A stretch of 64,000 bases of DNA, taken from Labrys monachus. GTDB taxonomy: Bacteria; Pseudomonadota; Alphaproteobacteria; Rhizobiales; Labraceae. The translations under genes and the position numbers were made by a program. Location: positions 3,913,001 to 3,977,000 of the forward strand of contig NZ_JAUSVK010000001.1 of assembly GCF_030814655.1 (NCBI RefSeq), written 5' to 3'. Of the stretch, positions 47,529-56,045 are shown in pieces. How positions within the stretch are numbered: position 1 is the first letter of the stretch; the number at the start of each line of letters is the position of its first letter. The notes below the pieces were generated by a model. That model worked only from the letters and a program-made list of their open reading frames with translations, ran no database searches and was not told the DNA's origin.

Positions 47529-48131
47529 TCAACGTTCGATTGTGCCGGTGCGGCGGATTTTCTTCTGCAGCAGAAGGACGCCATACAGCAGCGCTTCAGC
47601 CGTGGGCGGGCAGCCGGGTACGTAGATGTCGACCGGGACGATCCGGTCGCAGCCGCGCACCACCGCATAGGAATAGTGATAATAGCCGCCGCCATTGGCG
47701 CAGGAGCCCATGGAGATGACGTAGCGCGGCTCCGGCATCTGGTCATAGACCTTGCGCAGCGCAGGAGCCATCTTGTTGGTCAGCGTGCCCGCGACGATCA
47801 TCACGTCCGACTGGCGCGGCGAGGCGCGGGGCGCAAAGCCGAACCGCTCGACGTCGTAGCGCGGCATCGAAACCTGCATCATCTCGACGGCGCAGCAGGC
47901 CAGGCCGAACGTCATCCACATCAGCGAGCCGGTGCGGGCCCAGTTGATGAGGTTGTCGGCCGTGGTCACCAGGAAGCCGCGATCGGCCAGCTCATTGTTG
48001 ATTTCGACGAAGAAGGGATCCGTCGAGCCGACCGGCATGCCGGTGTTCGGGTCGATGATCCCGCGCGGAGCCGGCGCCGTCAGCGTGCGGCCCCGAACGC
48101 CGGAGGTTGGAGCGTCGAGATTCAATCCCAT
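47529..48131 (-). CDS. nuoB: NADH-quinone oxidoreductase subunit B
   Basis: Subunit carrying the terminal [4Fe-4S] cluster N2, 200 aa. Ligands are the tandem cysteines in [12 protein letters not shown] (near residue 77) and further cysteines in [14 protein letters not shown] and [14 protein letters not shown]. The ATG at 48131 lies inside the last codons of nuoA, so the two overlap by 10 bases; a longer open frame to 48152 is not supported. It has an N-terminal extension of about 30 residues before the conserved core. Confidence 0.96.
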   Translation of the reverse strand: MGLNLDAPTSGVRGRTLTAPAPRGIIDPNTGMPVGSTDPFFVEINNELADRGFLVTTADNLINWARTGSLMWMTFGLACCAVEMMQVSMPRYDVERFGFAPRASPRQSDVMIVAGTLTNKMAPALRKVYDQMPEPRYVISMGSCANGGGYYHYSYAVVRGCDRIVPVDIYVPGCPPTAEALLYGVLLLQKKIRRTGTIER

Positions 48132-48487
48132 TCGAGCGCGCCTTTCTTCCATTCATAGACAAAGCCGATGGTCAGCACGGCCAGGAAAATCATCATCGAG
48201 GTGAAGCCGAACAGCCCGACATGCTTGAAGGTGATCGCCCAGGGAAAAAGAAACGCCACTTCCAGGTCGAAAATGATGAAGAGGATCGAAACCAGATAAA
48301 AGCGCACGTCGAATTTCATACGCGCGTCGTCAAAGGCATTGAACCCGCATTCATAAGCGGAGAGCTTTTCCGGATCCGGGCTCTGGAACGCCACGATGAA
48401 GGGCGCCACCAGCAGAGCCAGACCGATCACGGCCGAGACCCCCACGAAGATGATGAGCGGCAGATAGCCGGCGAGAAGAGTGTCCAT
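48122..48487 (-). CDS. nuoA: NADH-quinone oxidoreductase subunit A
   Basis: First gene of the complex I operon, a 121-aa membrane subunit with three helices. The conserved loop [20 protein letters not shown] lies near residues 37-56 and holds the cysteine that moves between enzyme states; [13 protein letters not shown] follows. ATG at 48487. The 472 bp upstream should contain the operon promoter, which I could not place with confidence. Confidence 0.96.
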   Translation of the reverse strand: MDTLLAGYLPLIIFVGVSAVIGLALLVAPFIVAFQSPDPEKLSAYECGFNAFDDARMKFDVRFYLVSILFIIFDLEVAFLFPWAITFKHVGLFGFTSMMIFLAVLTIGFVYEWKKGALEWD

Positions 48488-48959
48488 CGGCAGAACCCTG
48501 GCTGCGGCAGCCCTGCGAAAACGCTGCGGCGACCGCTATTTGGACGATATAGGCACGGCGGTCCCGAACGGAAGAGCGCACGCCCATGCGGGCCGCCCAG
48601 GTTTCCGGGCGCGGAAATTCTGTCCCGCGCCGAATGGTGGGCCGCCTGCTGCGAGCCTTAAACCACGGCCATGACAGGCGCAAGCTTGGAAGCGTTCCAG
48701 CCAGTCAGATTCATACCGCACTGCGGCAAAGGGAACTACCCTTGCGGGAGGGCGCCTCCCGGCGTCGCGCCGCGCGTTCGGGAATCCGGTGCGCGGGCCG
48801 CCGTCTTTTTCACAGCCCGGCACCGACGCCCCGGGCGAGCGTCAAGCGATTCGACGCCCCGCCTGCACAGGCCGGGCACGGGCCGGCGGTCGGTGCAACC
48901 GGAACAAGTTCCTCCCGCCTCAGTTGTGTTCCCATCATCCCTCCAAGGAGCTCATCCTT
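48488..48959. other. Divergent intergenic region between nuoA and the DUF892 gene
   Basis: No gene is apparent in these 472 bp. The right end holds an EcfG-type promoter for the DUF892 gene (48901-48925). The left side must hold the nuo promoter: TATATC read leftwards at about 48546-48551 is one weak candidate for a -10 element. The open frames seen here have poor codon use and no similarity I recognise. Confidence 0.45.
48901..48925 (+). promoter_or_regulatory. EcfG-type general stress promoter (GGAAC-N17-GTT)
   Basis: GGAAC at 48901-48905 and GTT at 48923-48925 with 17 bases between, 35 bp before the DUF892 start codon. This matches the consensus of the alphaproteobacterial general stress sigma factor EcfG. 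A matching site precedes the YihY gene. Confidence 0.65.
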
Positions 48960-49451
48960 ATGCCCAGCGAAAAGAACCTTAACGAACTGTTCATCGAAAC
49001 GCTGAAAGACATCTATTACGCGGAGAAGCAGATCCTGCGGGCTCTGCCCAAGATGGCACGGGAAGCCACGTCGCCGGAACTCAAGAAGGCGTTCGAGACC
49101 CATCGCGACGAGACCGAAGGCCATGTCGAGCGGCTGCAGCAGATCTTCGAGCAGATCGGCAAGCCGGCGCGCGGCAAGACCTGCGACGCCATCGTCGGCA
49201 TCATCGAGGAAGCCAAGGAAGTGATGGAGGAATTCAAGGGCGCCTCCGCGCTCGATGCCGGCCTGACGGCATCGGCCCAGGCGGTCGAGCATTACGAGAT
49301 CGCCCGTTACGGCACGCTCAAGACATGGGCCGGACAGCTCGGCATGAACGATGCCGTGAAGCTGCTCGACCTGACGCTGCAGGAGGAGATCAAGACGGAC
49401 AAGCTGCTGTCGCAGCTCGCCAACACCACCGTCAACCGCAAGGCTGCCTGA
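48960..49451 (+). CDS. DUF892 (YciE/YciF-like) ferritin-like stress protein
   Basis: A 163-aa four-helix protein of the ferritin-like superfamily. The helices carry the spaced glutamates and histidines of a di-iron site: FIETLKDIYYAEKQILRALP, FETHRDETEGHVERLQQIFE, and later QAVEHYEIARYGTLKTWA and LLDLTLQEEIKTDKLLSQL. Function in the cell is not established; relatives are induced by salt, acid and other stress. The ATG follows AAGGAG. An EcfG-type promoter sits directly upstream, so stress induction is likely. A strong hairpin follows the gene. Confidence 0.9.
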   Translation: MPSEKNLNELFIETLKDIYYAEKQILRALPKMAREATSPELKKAFETHRDETEGHVERLQQIFEQIGKPARGKTCDAIVGIIEEAKEVMEEFKGASALDAGLTASAQAVEHYEIARYGTLKTWAGQLGMNDAVKLLDLTLQEEIKTDKLLSQLANTTVNRKAA

Positions 49452-49470
49452 TCGCTCGGAAGACAAGCCG

Positions 49471-49494
49471 CGGAGGCTGGGGCTCCAGCCTCCG
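49471..49494. terminator. Hairpin terminator between DUF892 and monooxygenase genes
   Basis: Perfect 10-bp stem CGGAGGCTGG / CCAGCCTCCG with a GGCT loop, 20 bp after the DUF892 stop and between two convergent genes. It can act in both directions; there is no T tract. Confidence 0.6.
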
Positions 49495-49545
49495 TACGCG
49501 GCCTTGACGATCCTGTCGTCGACCATGTCGCGCCGTAGCGCGGCA

Positions 49546-51000
49546 TCAGGCAAGGCGCCTTAGATAGGCCTCCAGGGCATCCCAATCGCCGGGCGGCGCG
49601 GACAAGCCGATATAGCCATCGGGCCGGACTGCCAGCAGGCGGTCCGGCCCGACGGCTTTTCGGGGGGCATCCAAGAGTTGCGGATAGCGGGCGGCGACGG
49701 CAGTACCGCGCCGGACATCGTCCGTGAACAGCAGGAAGCGCGGCGTCCCGCCGCTGCCCGGTGCGGAGCCGCCATAATGCTCCGGTACCACTCTCGCGCC
49801 GGCCCCATGGCCGACCGACAGAGGGCTGCCGGCATAGCCGATCTCGACCTCCCCCATCATATTGGCGAGCCGATCCTGCACGGTGTGCAGGCTGAGAAGG
49901 AGGCGCAGCGCGACATTGCGCGCCGCCTGCGCCGCAGGAGCGGACAGCGTCGCGATATCGGTCAGCCGGGTCGCGTTGCGAAGCACCATGTCGCCCACGG
50001 CACTGCGCTCGGGGCTGTAGCTGTCGAGCAGCGCCGCCGCGCCCTGCCCCCGCACCACCATCGCGAGCTTCCAGGCCAGGTTGAACGCATCCTGCATGCC
50101 GGTGTTCATGCCCTGCCCGCCGGCCGGACTGTGCACATGGGCGGCATCCCCCGCCAGGAATACCCGACCGCGGCCATAGCGGGCGACCTTGCGCTCATTG
50201 ATGCGGAAGCGGCTGAGCCATGCCGGATCCGCGACGCGCATGTCGCCCCCGCAGCGCCTGTCCACCAGGGCCTGGACGTCCGAAAGGCTCGGGTCCGGCC
50301 TTGCACCGCCGGGGTCGGCCTTCCCGACGGTGGCGACGACCCTCGCCCGCCCGCCCGGCATCGGAAAGGCCACCAGCGGACCGTCACGGTGGAGAAAGAT
50401 CGAGACCTCGTCGGGGGCAGGCCTGTCCCTTCCTTCGAAGCGGATGTCGGCAAGCAGCCAGTCATCCTCCTGCGCCGAGCCTCGGAATTCGAAGCCGAGG
50501 CCGTGCCTGACCGCGCTGTGGGCGCCGTCGCAGCCGATGAGCCAGGGGGCATGGACCCGTTCCTCGCGTCCGTCCGGATGGCGGAGGCGCGCTTCGACGC
50601 CATCGGGCCCCTCGGCGAAGGCAGCGAGTTCCACCTGGCGCTCGACCTCGACGCCCAGAGACCGCAGGTGGAGGGACAACAGACGTTCCGTGTCGCGCTG
50701 CGGAAGCATCAGGGCAAAATTGTAGGGGCTGCGGATGTCGTCGAAGCGGGCTCGCCCGAGCAGCGTGGTGCCGCTACGCATCGCGGCGGCGTGAGCGCGC
50801 AACCCTGCGTCGAGAAAAGCGGGCGTGCAGCCCATGCGGTCCATGAGCTCGAGGGTGCGGCTCCAGACCACCAGCGCCTTCGACGTCTGGGTGGCCTGCG
50901 CCGCACGGTCGACGATGCGCACGGGCACGCCATAGCGGGCCAGTTCGGCTGCCATGGTCAGGCCGACGGGCCCGGCACCGACGATCAGGATATCCGCCAT
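49546..51000 (-). CDS. FAD-dependent aromatic monooxygenase (PheA/TfdB family)
   Basis: Flavoprotein monooxygenase of 484 aa, cytoplasmic, expected to use NADPH and oxygen on an aromatic substrate. FAD-binding GAGPVG near residue 8, the DG motif in LIGCDGAHSAVRHGLG near 160, and the GD motif FLAGDAAHVHSPAGGQGMN near 285 are intact, as is a thioredoxin-like C-terminal part with LLAVRPDGYIGL. ATG at 51000 starts MADILIVGAGP; the longer frame is not conserved. The family includes phenol hydroxylases and antibiotic-modifying enzymes; the substrate is unknown. It lies 169 bp after the tetR-type gene on the same strand. Confidence 0.9.
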   Translation of the reverse strand: MADILIVGAGPVGLTMAAELARYGVPVRIVDRAAQATQTSKALVVWSRTLELMDRMGCTPAFLDAGLRAHAAAMRSGTTLLGRARFDDIRSPYNFALMLPQRDTERLLSLHLRSLGVEVERQVELAAFAEGPDGVEARLRHPDGREERVHAPWLIGCDGAHSAVRHGLGFEFRGSAQEDDWLLADIRFEGRDRPAPDEVSIFLHRDGPLVAFPMPGGRARVVATVGKADPGGARPDPSLSDVQALVDRRCGGDMRVADPAWLSRFRINERKVARYGRGRVFLAGDAAHVHSPAGGQGMNTGMQDAFNLAWKLAMVVRGQGAAALLDSYSPERSAVGDMVLRNATRLTDIATLSAPAAQAARNVALRLLLSLHTVQDRLANMMGEVEIGYAGSPLSVGHGAGARVVPEHYGGSAPGSGGTPRFLLFTDDVRRGTAVAARYPQLLDAPRKAVGPDRLLAVRPDGYIGLSAPPGDWDALEAYLRRLA

Positions 51001-51169
51001 GTCGACACTGCCTCGGGTCGATCCCCCGCCGGCCACGATAGGATAGTTCCCGGCGTTCCGCCATGCCGCGGCTCGCCCGGCCGAGGCGTCACGTCGGCGT
51101 GGCTGACACCGATGAAACAGCACTCATCCGGAGGTCGTGGCGCGCCATGAGCCGCATGCGTGCGGTCGC

Positions 51170-51838
51170 CTATCGGACGGTGCCGATGCCGGCCAGGATG
51201 AGGTCGATGCCGGCGAGGAACTGCTCGCGGTCGTCGTGCTCGCGCATCGGCGTCGCCACCTGGCGCAGGAACGGGTACTTCGCAGGGTCGAGCTGGGCCC
51301 ACCGTGCGGCGACGGTCGAGAGGAAGGCCGATCGATCCGTCTCGCGCGTGTGGCGGGCGTTCGCGGCGTTCTGTCCGGCGACCCCGAGAATGTAGTTCAC
51401 CAGCGCTGACCACGAGTCGAACTGCGCTCGTTCGGGAACGCCGAGCGCCTGAAGCCGGCCGCCGATGCCTTCGAAGATCTGCAGCATCGCGGGCTGCAAC
51501 GGTTCGCGCGAAAGCTGGCTGCCTACCCAGGGGTGCAGGTCGATCGCGTCGAACACCCCCAGCGCAATGGCCCGGATCGTCTCCCGTGGCTCCGTACCGC
51601 CGACCATGTCGGTCGTGGCTCGGGTGATCACGTCCTCGATGGCCGCCGCGAGCAGCTCGTTCTTGTCGGCGACGTGCCAGTAGATCGCCCCGCTCCCCGT
51701 TGTCAGCCGAGCCGCGAGCGCGCGGAAGGTCAGGGCGCTCTCGCCGTCATTGTCGAGGATCTCGATCGCCGCCTCGACGATCCGCTCCTTCGAGAGTGCG
51801 TCCGTGCGCCGTTCGGTCCGTCGAGTCCTGATCCCCAT
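51170..51838 (-). CDS. TetR-family repressor with tetracycline-repressor-like C-terminus
   Basis: A 222-aa regulator. The N-terminal helix-turn-helix at about residues 18-62 includes IVEAAIEILDNDGESALTFRAL, LTTGSGAIYWHVADKNEL, and the C-terminal part resembles the TetR_C domain (FDAIDLHPWVGSQL). It is divergent from the TetX-like gene, with two palindromes in the 82-bp gap, so it probably represses that gene and itself. The FAD monooxygenase at 49546 lies downstream on its own strand and may be part of the same regulon. The ligand is unknown. Confidence 0.92.
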   Translation of the reverse strand: MGIRTRRTERRTDALSKERIVEAAIEILDNDGESALTFRALAARLTTGSGAIYWHVADKNELLAAAIEDVITRATTDMVGGTEPRETIRAIALGVFDAIDLHPWVGSQLSREPLQPAMLQIFEGIGGRLQALGVPERAQFDSWSALVNYILGVAGQNAANARHTRETDRSAFLSTVAARWAQLDPAKYPFLRQVATPMREHDDREQFLAGIDLILAGIGTVR

Positions 51839-51847
51839 AGCTTCACC

Positions 51848-51876
51848 TTGACATTTCTGGAACGCCGTTCCAATAC
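51848..51876 (+). promoter_or_regulatory. Promoter of the TetX-like gene
   Basis: TTGACA at 51848-51853 and CAATAC at 51871-51876, spacing 17 bp. The first TetR-type operator lies in the spacer, the classic arrangement for repression. Confidence 0.5.
51858..51872. promoter_or_regulatory. TetR-type operator 1
   Basis: TGGAACGCCGTTCCA: six-base arms with a three-base centre. Matches operator 2 in both arms; only the centre differs. Confidence 0.75.
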
Positions 51877-51883
51877 CTATTTA

Positions 51884-51898
51884 TGGAACGTTGTTCCA
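51884..51898. promoter_or_regulatory. TetR-type operator 2
   Basis: TGGAACGTTGTTCCA, 26 bp from operator 1 (centre to centre), about 2.5 helical turns. The two sites cover both the monooxygenase promoter and the start region of the divergent regulator gene. Confidence 0.75.
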
Positions 51899-51920
51899 GT
51901 CTAATTCTGAAAGGAATACG

Positions 51921-53057
51921 ATGACGACACCGATCACCATCGTCGGTGCAGGTCTCGGCGGCCTCACCCTCGCACGCGTCCTGCACGTCCATGGCATCCC
52001 CGCAACGATTTACGAGGCGGAGCCTTCGGCGGAGGCGCGTGAGCAGGGCGGCCAGCTCGACATCCACGAGCGCGACGGGCAGCTCGCGCTCGAAGTCGCC
52101 GGCCTTGCCGACGCGTTCCGCGCGATCATCCACGAGGGCGGCCAGGCCTCGCGCGTGCTCGACCGGCACGGCACGCTGTTGCTCGACGAGCCCGACGACG
52201 GCACCGGTGGACGCCCCGAGGTGCTTCGGGGCGATCTGCGACGGCTCCTCCTCGACTCCCTGCCTGCTGGGACGATCCGATGGGGAAAGAAACTCACCGG
52301 CGTCGTGGCGTTCGGCGACGGCCGGCACGAGCTCGCGTTCGCCGACGGGTGCACCGTCCGCACCGAACTCCTCGTGGGTGCCGACGGCGCCTGGTCGAAG
52401 GTCCGCCCGCGGCTTTCGGACGCGAGGCCCGAATATGTCGGCACGACCTTCATCGAAACCTACCTGTACGACGCCGACGAGCGGCACGCGGCGGCTGCCG
52501 AAGCGGTCGGCGGCGGCGCATTGTTCGCGCCCTCTCCGGGAAAGGGGATCTTCGCGCACCGGGAGGCGGGGAACGTTCTTCACGCCTATGTCGCGCTGAA
52601 GCGCCCCGCCGAGTGGATCGCCGGCATCGACTTCACCGATGCGGCCGCCGCGACCGCTCGCATCGCGGCCGAGTTCGACGGGTGGGCGCCGGCGCTCACC
52701 GCGCTGATCACCGACGGCGAAACCGCACCGATCCCGCGTCCGATCCACGCCCTCCCGAACGGACACCGATGGGACCACGTGCCGGGGGTGACGCTCCTCG
52801 GGGACTCCGCGCACCTGGCGCCGCCGGCCGGCGAGGGCGCGAACCTTGCGATGTTCGACGGGGCCGAACTCGGCAAGGCGATCGCTGCGCACCCCGACAA
52901 CCTCGACACGGCTCTGACCGCCTACGAGGAGGCGCTGTTCCCGCGCAGCGAGTCGGCTGCCGCCGACGCGCAGATGATCCTGGAGCTCTGCCTCGACGAC
53001 CGCGCACCATTCGGACTGATCGACTTCTTCACCGGCGCTCGCGGAAAGCATCGATGA
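51921..53057 (+). CDS. TetX-like FAD-dependent monooxygenase
   Basis: A 378-aa flavoprotein of the family that includes the tetracycline-degrading TetX. FAD-binding GAGLGGLTLARVLHVHGI at about residues 8-25, the TetX-like EQGGQLDIHERDGQLAL near 50, the DG motif VGADGAWSKVRPRL and the GD motif LLGDSAHLAPPAGEGANLAM near 295. The last motif has EGAN where many relatives have QGVN. ATG at 51921 follows AAAGGA. Expression is expected to be repressed by the adjacent TetR. Whether it acts on tetracyclines or another aromatic is not known from sequence. Confidence 0.88.
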   Translation: MTTPITIVGAGLGGLTLARVLHVHGIPATIYEAEPSAEAREQGGQLDIHERDGQLALEVAGLADAFRAIIHEGGQASRVLDRHGTLLLDEPDDGTGGRPEVLRGDLRRLLLDSLPAGTIRWGKKLTGVVAFGDGRHELAFADGCTVRTELLVGADGAWSKVRPRLSDARPEYVGTTFIETYLYDADERHAAAAEAVGGGALFAPSPGKGIFAHREAGNVLHAYVALKRPAEWIAGIDFTDAAAATARIAAEFDGWAPALTALITDGETAPIPRPIHALPNGHRWDHVPGVTLLGDSAHLAPPAGEGANLAMFDGAELGKAIAAHPDNLDTALTAYEEALFPRSESAAADAQMILELCLDDRAPFGLIDFFTGARGKHR

Positions 53058-53171
53058 CCGTGCCGTCTCGATCCACGCCGTCGGCCATCCCAGTGCGATT
53101 GCGGACGGAACGCGGCGTGCCGCGCCTCTCAGACCTTTTGATTCAAGGCATTTGCTAAAACGAAAAGTCCG

Positions 53172-54341
53172 TCAGCTTTTCTGGGAAACGCTCCAGGAAC
53201 CTTGGGGCGAGCCGACGGTATCGGCCATCGCCGCACCGCGGGTGCCCATCGGCTCCGGGCGGCCTACCGTGGTGTCGCGCGCCGTCTGGTGCTCCGTCTC
53301 GGCATTGAGTTCGGCGCCGATCAGAATCACGATCGCCGACAGCCAGATCCAGATCATGAAGCCGATGATGCTGCCGAGGGACCCGTAGGTCTGGTCATAG
53401 CTGCCGAAATTCGCGGCATACCAGGAAAAGAGCATTGACGCGGCCAGCCAGCCGAAGGTGGCGAAGGCGCTGCCCCAGGTGATCCAGCGCCACCGCGGCT
53501 CGTCGCGGCTGGGGCCATAGCGATAGAGGACGGCGATCGCGGTCGCCACCACCAGGAACAGCGCCGGCCACCGTCCGACCCGGAGGAGCATTTCCGTGAC
53601 GGCGTGCAGCCCGATAAAGGTCAGCGCGACCGGAAGAAGGACGAGGGCACCGATCGCGGCGAGAACGAAGAGGATGGCTGCCACGGTGAAGGCGAGCGAA
53701 ATCGCGTTGAGCTTCGCGAAGCCCCGCTTCTCCTCCTCGTCATAGACGACGTTCAGCGCGTCGAAGAGCGCCTTCATGCCCGCATTCGCACTCCAGAGCG
53801 CGGTGACGAGGCCGATGGCGAATGTCAGCCCGAGCGTGCCGCCGCCATGGGACGACACCCTGGTCATCTGGTCGCGCATCACCTCGATGGCTCCCCCCGG
53901 CAACAGGCCGGAGAGCTGGTCGGTCTGCACGGCGATCGTGCCGGGATCGGTGAACAGGCCATAGACCGAAACCAGGGCGGCAATCGCGGGGAAGATCGCG
54001 AGAATGGCATAGAACGTCACCCCGGCCGCAATTGCCGGGATGCGGTGGGCGGCAATATTGCCGTAGGCGCGCAGGACGATGTCCTTCCAGCCGCGGACCG
54101 GGATTTCCGACGGCGAGGCGGCCAGCCTTCCCCGCCCCTCGTCGCGCAGCGGATCGGCGGGGAGATCGGGAAATTGGCCGGGCCCCGCCGAAGCCGCACT
54201 CCTGGCCGCCGCGTGCGGGCTGCGCAAGAGCCACCAGGCGGCCAGCACGATCATCGCGCCCGCGATCCAGGACGGGCTGACATCCTCCCGGCGGGAAGCG
54301 GGTCGCTGCCCGGCGTCAGCGGATGACAGGGTTGTTTGCAT
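53172..54341 (-). CDS. YihY/BrkB family membrane protein
   Basis: A 389-aa inner-membrane protein of the YihY (former RNase BN) family, with about six to seven helices. Recognisable segments are IAAGVTFYAILAIFPAIAAL near residue 103-122, TALWSANAGMKALFDALNVV and a C-terminal YGSLGSIIGFMIWIWLSAI. The first 75 residues, with one extra membrane segment, are not conserved. Function is unsettled; a transport or envelope role is often proposed. An EcfG-type promoter lies 49 bp upstream, suggesting stress control. Confidence 0.9.
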   Translation of the reverse strand: MQTTLSSADAGQRPASRREDVSPSWIAGAMIVLAAWWLLRSPHAAARSAASAGPGQFPDLPADPLRDEGRGRLAASPSEIPVRGWKDIVLRAYGNIAAHRIPAIAAGVTFYAILAIFPAIAALVSVYGLFTDPGTIAVQTDQLSGLLPGGAIEVMRDQMTRVSSHGGGTLGLTFAIGLVTALWSANAGMKALFDALNVVYDEEEKRGFAKLNAISLAFTVAAILFVLAAIGALVLLPVALTFIGLHAVTEMLLRVGRWPALFLVVATAIAVLYRYGPSRDEPRWRWITWGSAFATFGWLAASMLFSWYAANFGSYDQTYGSLGSIIGFMIWIWLSAIVILIGAELNAETEHQTARDTTVGRPEPMGTRGAAMADTVGSPQGSWSVSQKS

Positions 54342-54652
54342 GCTCGGCCTCCTCCGCCCTCCCCCGCCGGAATGCGGTCATGCCCAGCAAACCTGCGGCC
54401 CTCGCGAGTGTTCCCTGACGGAACCTTCGTTCGAGCGGAGCGGCGCGAAAGGCCGCAGAGGGCTCGTCCGCGGAAACATGCCGGGGCATCCGCCGATCGG
54501 CGCGAATCGACGGGATGCGTTTCCAGGACGGAAACCATCATGCGGCATCATGGCCGGACTTGCCGTCAACGATCGCGGCAGATCCGCGAGCCCGCGTCGC
54601 TTGCGCAGGATCGCGATCGTCCCCATCCTTCCGCCCAAACGTGGAGAACATC
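54342..54652. other. 311-bp divergent region between YihY and an exported protein gene
   Basis: Contains the EcfG-type promoter for YihY at 54390-54414 on the minus strand. I see no gene and no clear promoter for the rightward gene; its leader should lie here. Confidence 0.4.
54390..54414 (-). promoter_or_regulatory. EcfG-type general stress promoter of YihY gene
   Basis: On the minus strand, GGAAC, 17 bases, then GTT, ending 49 bp before the YihY start codon. Same arrangement as upstream of the DUF892 gene. Confidence 0.6.
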
Positions 54653-55165
54653 ATGCGTATCTGGATTGCCGCGTTGCTTGCCGGCCTCGGATGTTCGCCG
54701 GCGCTCGCCCAGGAGGCCGCGCACAGGTCGACCGTGGCCGCCATGAACACCTATTCCGGCGAGGCGAAGCTGAAGGCCAGCTTCAAGGCCGGCGACTGCC
54801 GGCCGGCGGAGGCCGGAAGCTTCGCCTGCACCGTCACCGTGAAGGGCTCGACCCTGAGCCAGCCTTACGGCTTTGCGGCGATCTATCGCCGCAAGAACGG
54901 ATCGGCTGCCCAGTTCAGCCTGCCCATCGCGGACACCGACCAGGTCGCCGGCGCCGCGCTCGGCACCGCCGTGGGCGCATCGATCCTGACGAGCGAGGTC
55001 TTCGACGTCGCGCAGGTCTCCGCCTTCCTCGCCCAGGAGATGCAGGCGGCGATTTCCCAGCAGCACGCCCAGTCCCAGCAGGTGAACGGCGTGAAGTTCA
55101 CGGTTTCGAAGGCCGGCGATTTCGGATTCCAGGTCGTGATCGAAAAGGCGGCGAAGTCGAAATGA
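54653..55165 (+). CDS. Exported hypothetical protein
   Basis: A 170-aa protein with a clear signal peptide (MRIWIAALLAGLGCSPALA), so periplasmic. The mature part has one Cys pair that could form a disulfide (FKAGDCRPAEAGSFACTVTV), a central YGFAAIYRRKNGSAAQFSLP and an alanine-rich, glutamine-rich stretch (EMQAAISQQHAQSQQVNG). I do not recognise a family. ATG at 54653 has GGAG seven bases upstream; the frame is open upstream but without a signal. It lies 13 bp before the exonuclease III gene, possibly one transcript. Confidence 0.78.
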   Translation: MRIWIAALLAGLGCSPALAQEAAHRSTVAAMNTYSGEAKLKASFKAGDCRPAEAGSFACTVTVKGSTLSQPYGFAAIYRRKNGSAAQFSLPIADTDQVAGAALGTAVGASILTSEVFDVAQVSAFLAQEMQAAISQQHAQSQQVNGVKFTVSKAGDFGFQVVIEKAAKSK

Positions 55166-55178
55166 CGGCTGCCCGCCC

Positions 55179-55950
55179 ATGAAGGTCGCCACCTTCAACG
55201 TCAACGGCGTCAACGGGCGCCTGCCGGTGCTGCTGCGCTGGCTTGCGCAGGCTCGGCCGGACATCGTCTGCCTGCAGGAACTGAAGGCGCCGGACGAAAA
55301 ATTCCCCGCCGACGCCCTGGAGAAGGCCGGCTACGGCGCCATCTGGCACGGGCAGAAGAGCTGGAACGGCGTTGCGATCCTCGCCCGGGACGGTGCGCCG
55401 GTGGAGACGAGGCGCGGCCTGCCCGGCGATGCCGAGGACGGGCATAGCCGCTATATCGAAGCCGCCGTGCATGGCATCCTCGTCGGCTGCCTCTATCTGC
55501 CGAACGGCAATCCCACGCCCGGCCCGAAATTCGACGGCAAGCTTCGCTGGTTCGAACGGCTGGGCGCCCATGCCGCCGACCTGCTCAAACGGTGTGCCGG
55601 TCGTGCTCGCCGGCGACTACAACGTGATGCCGACCGATCTCGACGTCTACAAGCCCGAACGCTGGCTCGACGACGCCCTGTTCAGGCCGGAGGTCCGCGG
55701 CGCCTTCGCACGTCTCGTCGCTCAGGGCTGGACCGATGCGTTGCGGGCGCTGCACCCGGAGGAGCGCATCTATACGTTCTGGGATTATTTCCGGAATGCC
55801 TGGGGACGCGATGCAGGCCTGCGCATCGACCACCTCCTGCTGGGTCCCTCGCTTGCCGATCGTCTCGCCGCCGCCGGGGTCGACCGCGAGGTCCGTGGCT
55901 GGGAGAAAGCGAGCGACCACGCGCCCGCGTGGGTGGAGCTCCGCGACTGA
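55179..55950 (+). pseudogene. xthA: Exodeoxyribonuclease III with a one-base frameshift
   Basis: Class II AP endonuclease/exonuclease III. The first part (from MKVATFNVNGVNG) runs to about 55586 in one frame with LQELKAPDEKF and the second, starting at NGVPVVLAGDYN, runs in the next frame to SDHAPAWVELRD at 55950. The shift is at CTCAAACGG (near 55584-55592): removing one A from AAA restores one 256-aa protein with all expected residues, including the GDYNVMPTDLDVY, RIDHLL and SDH motifs. Both halves look fully conserved, which favours a recent change or a sequencing error in the A run over an old pseudogene. Confidence 0.85.
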
Positions 55951-56001
55951 AACCATCGCGAACCGGACGCCAAATAAATGAGTGAAGGGGAAGCCCGCAG
56001 G

Positions 56002-56028
56002 GTGAACCTCCCCCGCAGGGGAGTTCAC
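56002..56028. terminator. Hairpin between xthA and tRNA-Asp
   Basis: Near-perfect stem GTGAACCTCCCC / GGGGAGTTCAC with one bulged base and a CGCA loop, 17 bp downstream of the tRNA 3' end and 51 bp after the xthA stop. It may end transcription of either; it has no T tract. Confidence 0.5.
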
Positions 56029-56045
56029 TAAGTCATTGGCAAGAC

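Noticed and set aside
48714-48740. GGAAC in GGGAACTACCC as an additional EcfG promoter
   Set aside because: No CGTT or GTT at 16-17 bases downstream, so it lacks the second element.
54419-54445. GGAACCTTCGTTCG as an EcfG promoter for the exported protein gene at 54653
   Set aside because: The CGTT is too close (about 3 bases) and no GTT is found at the right spacing; also too far from the gene.
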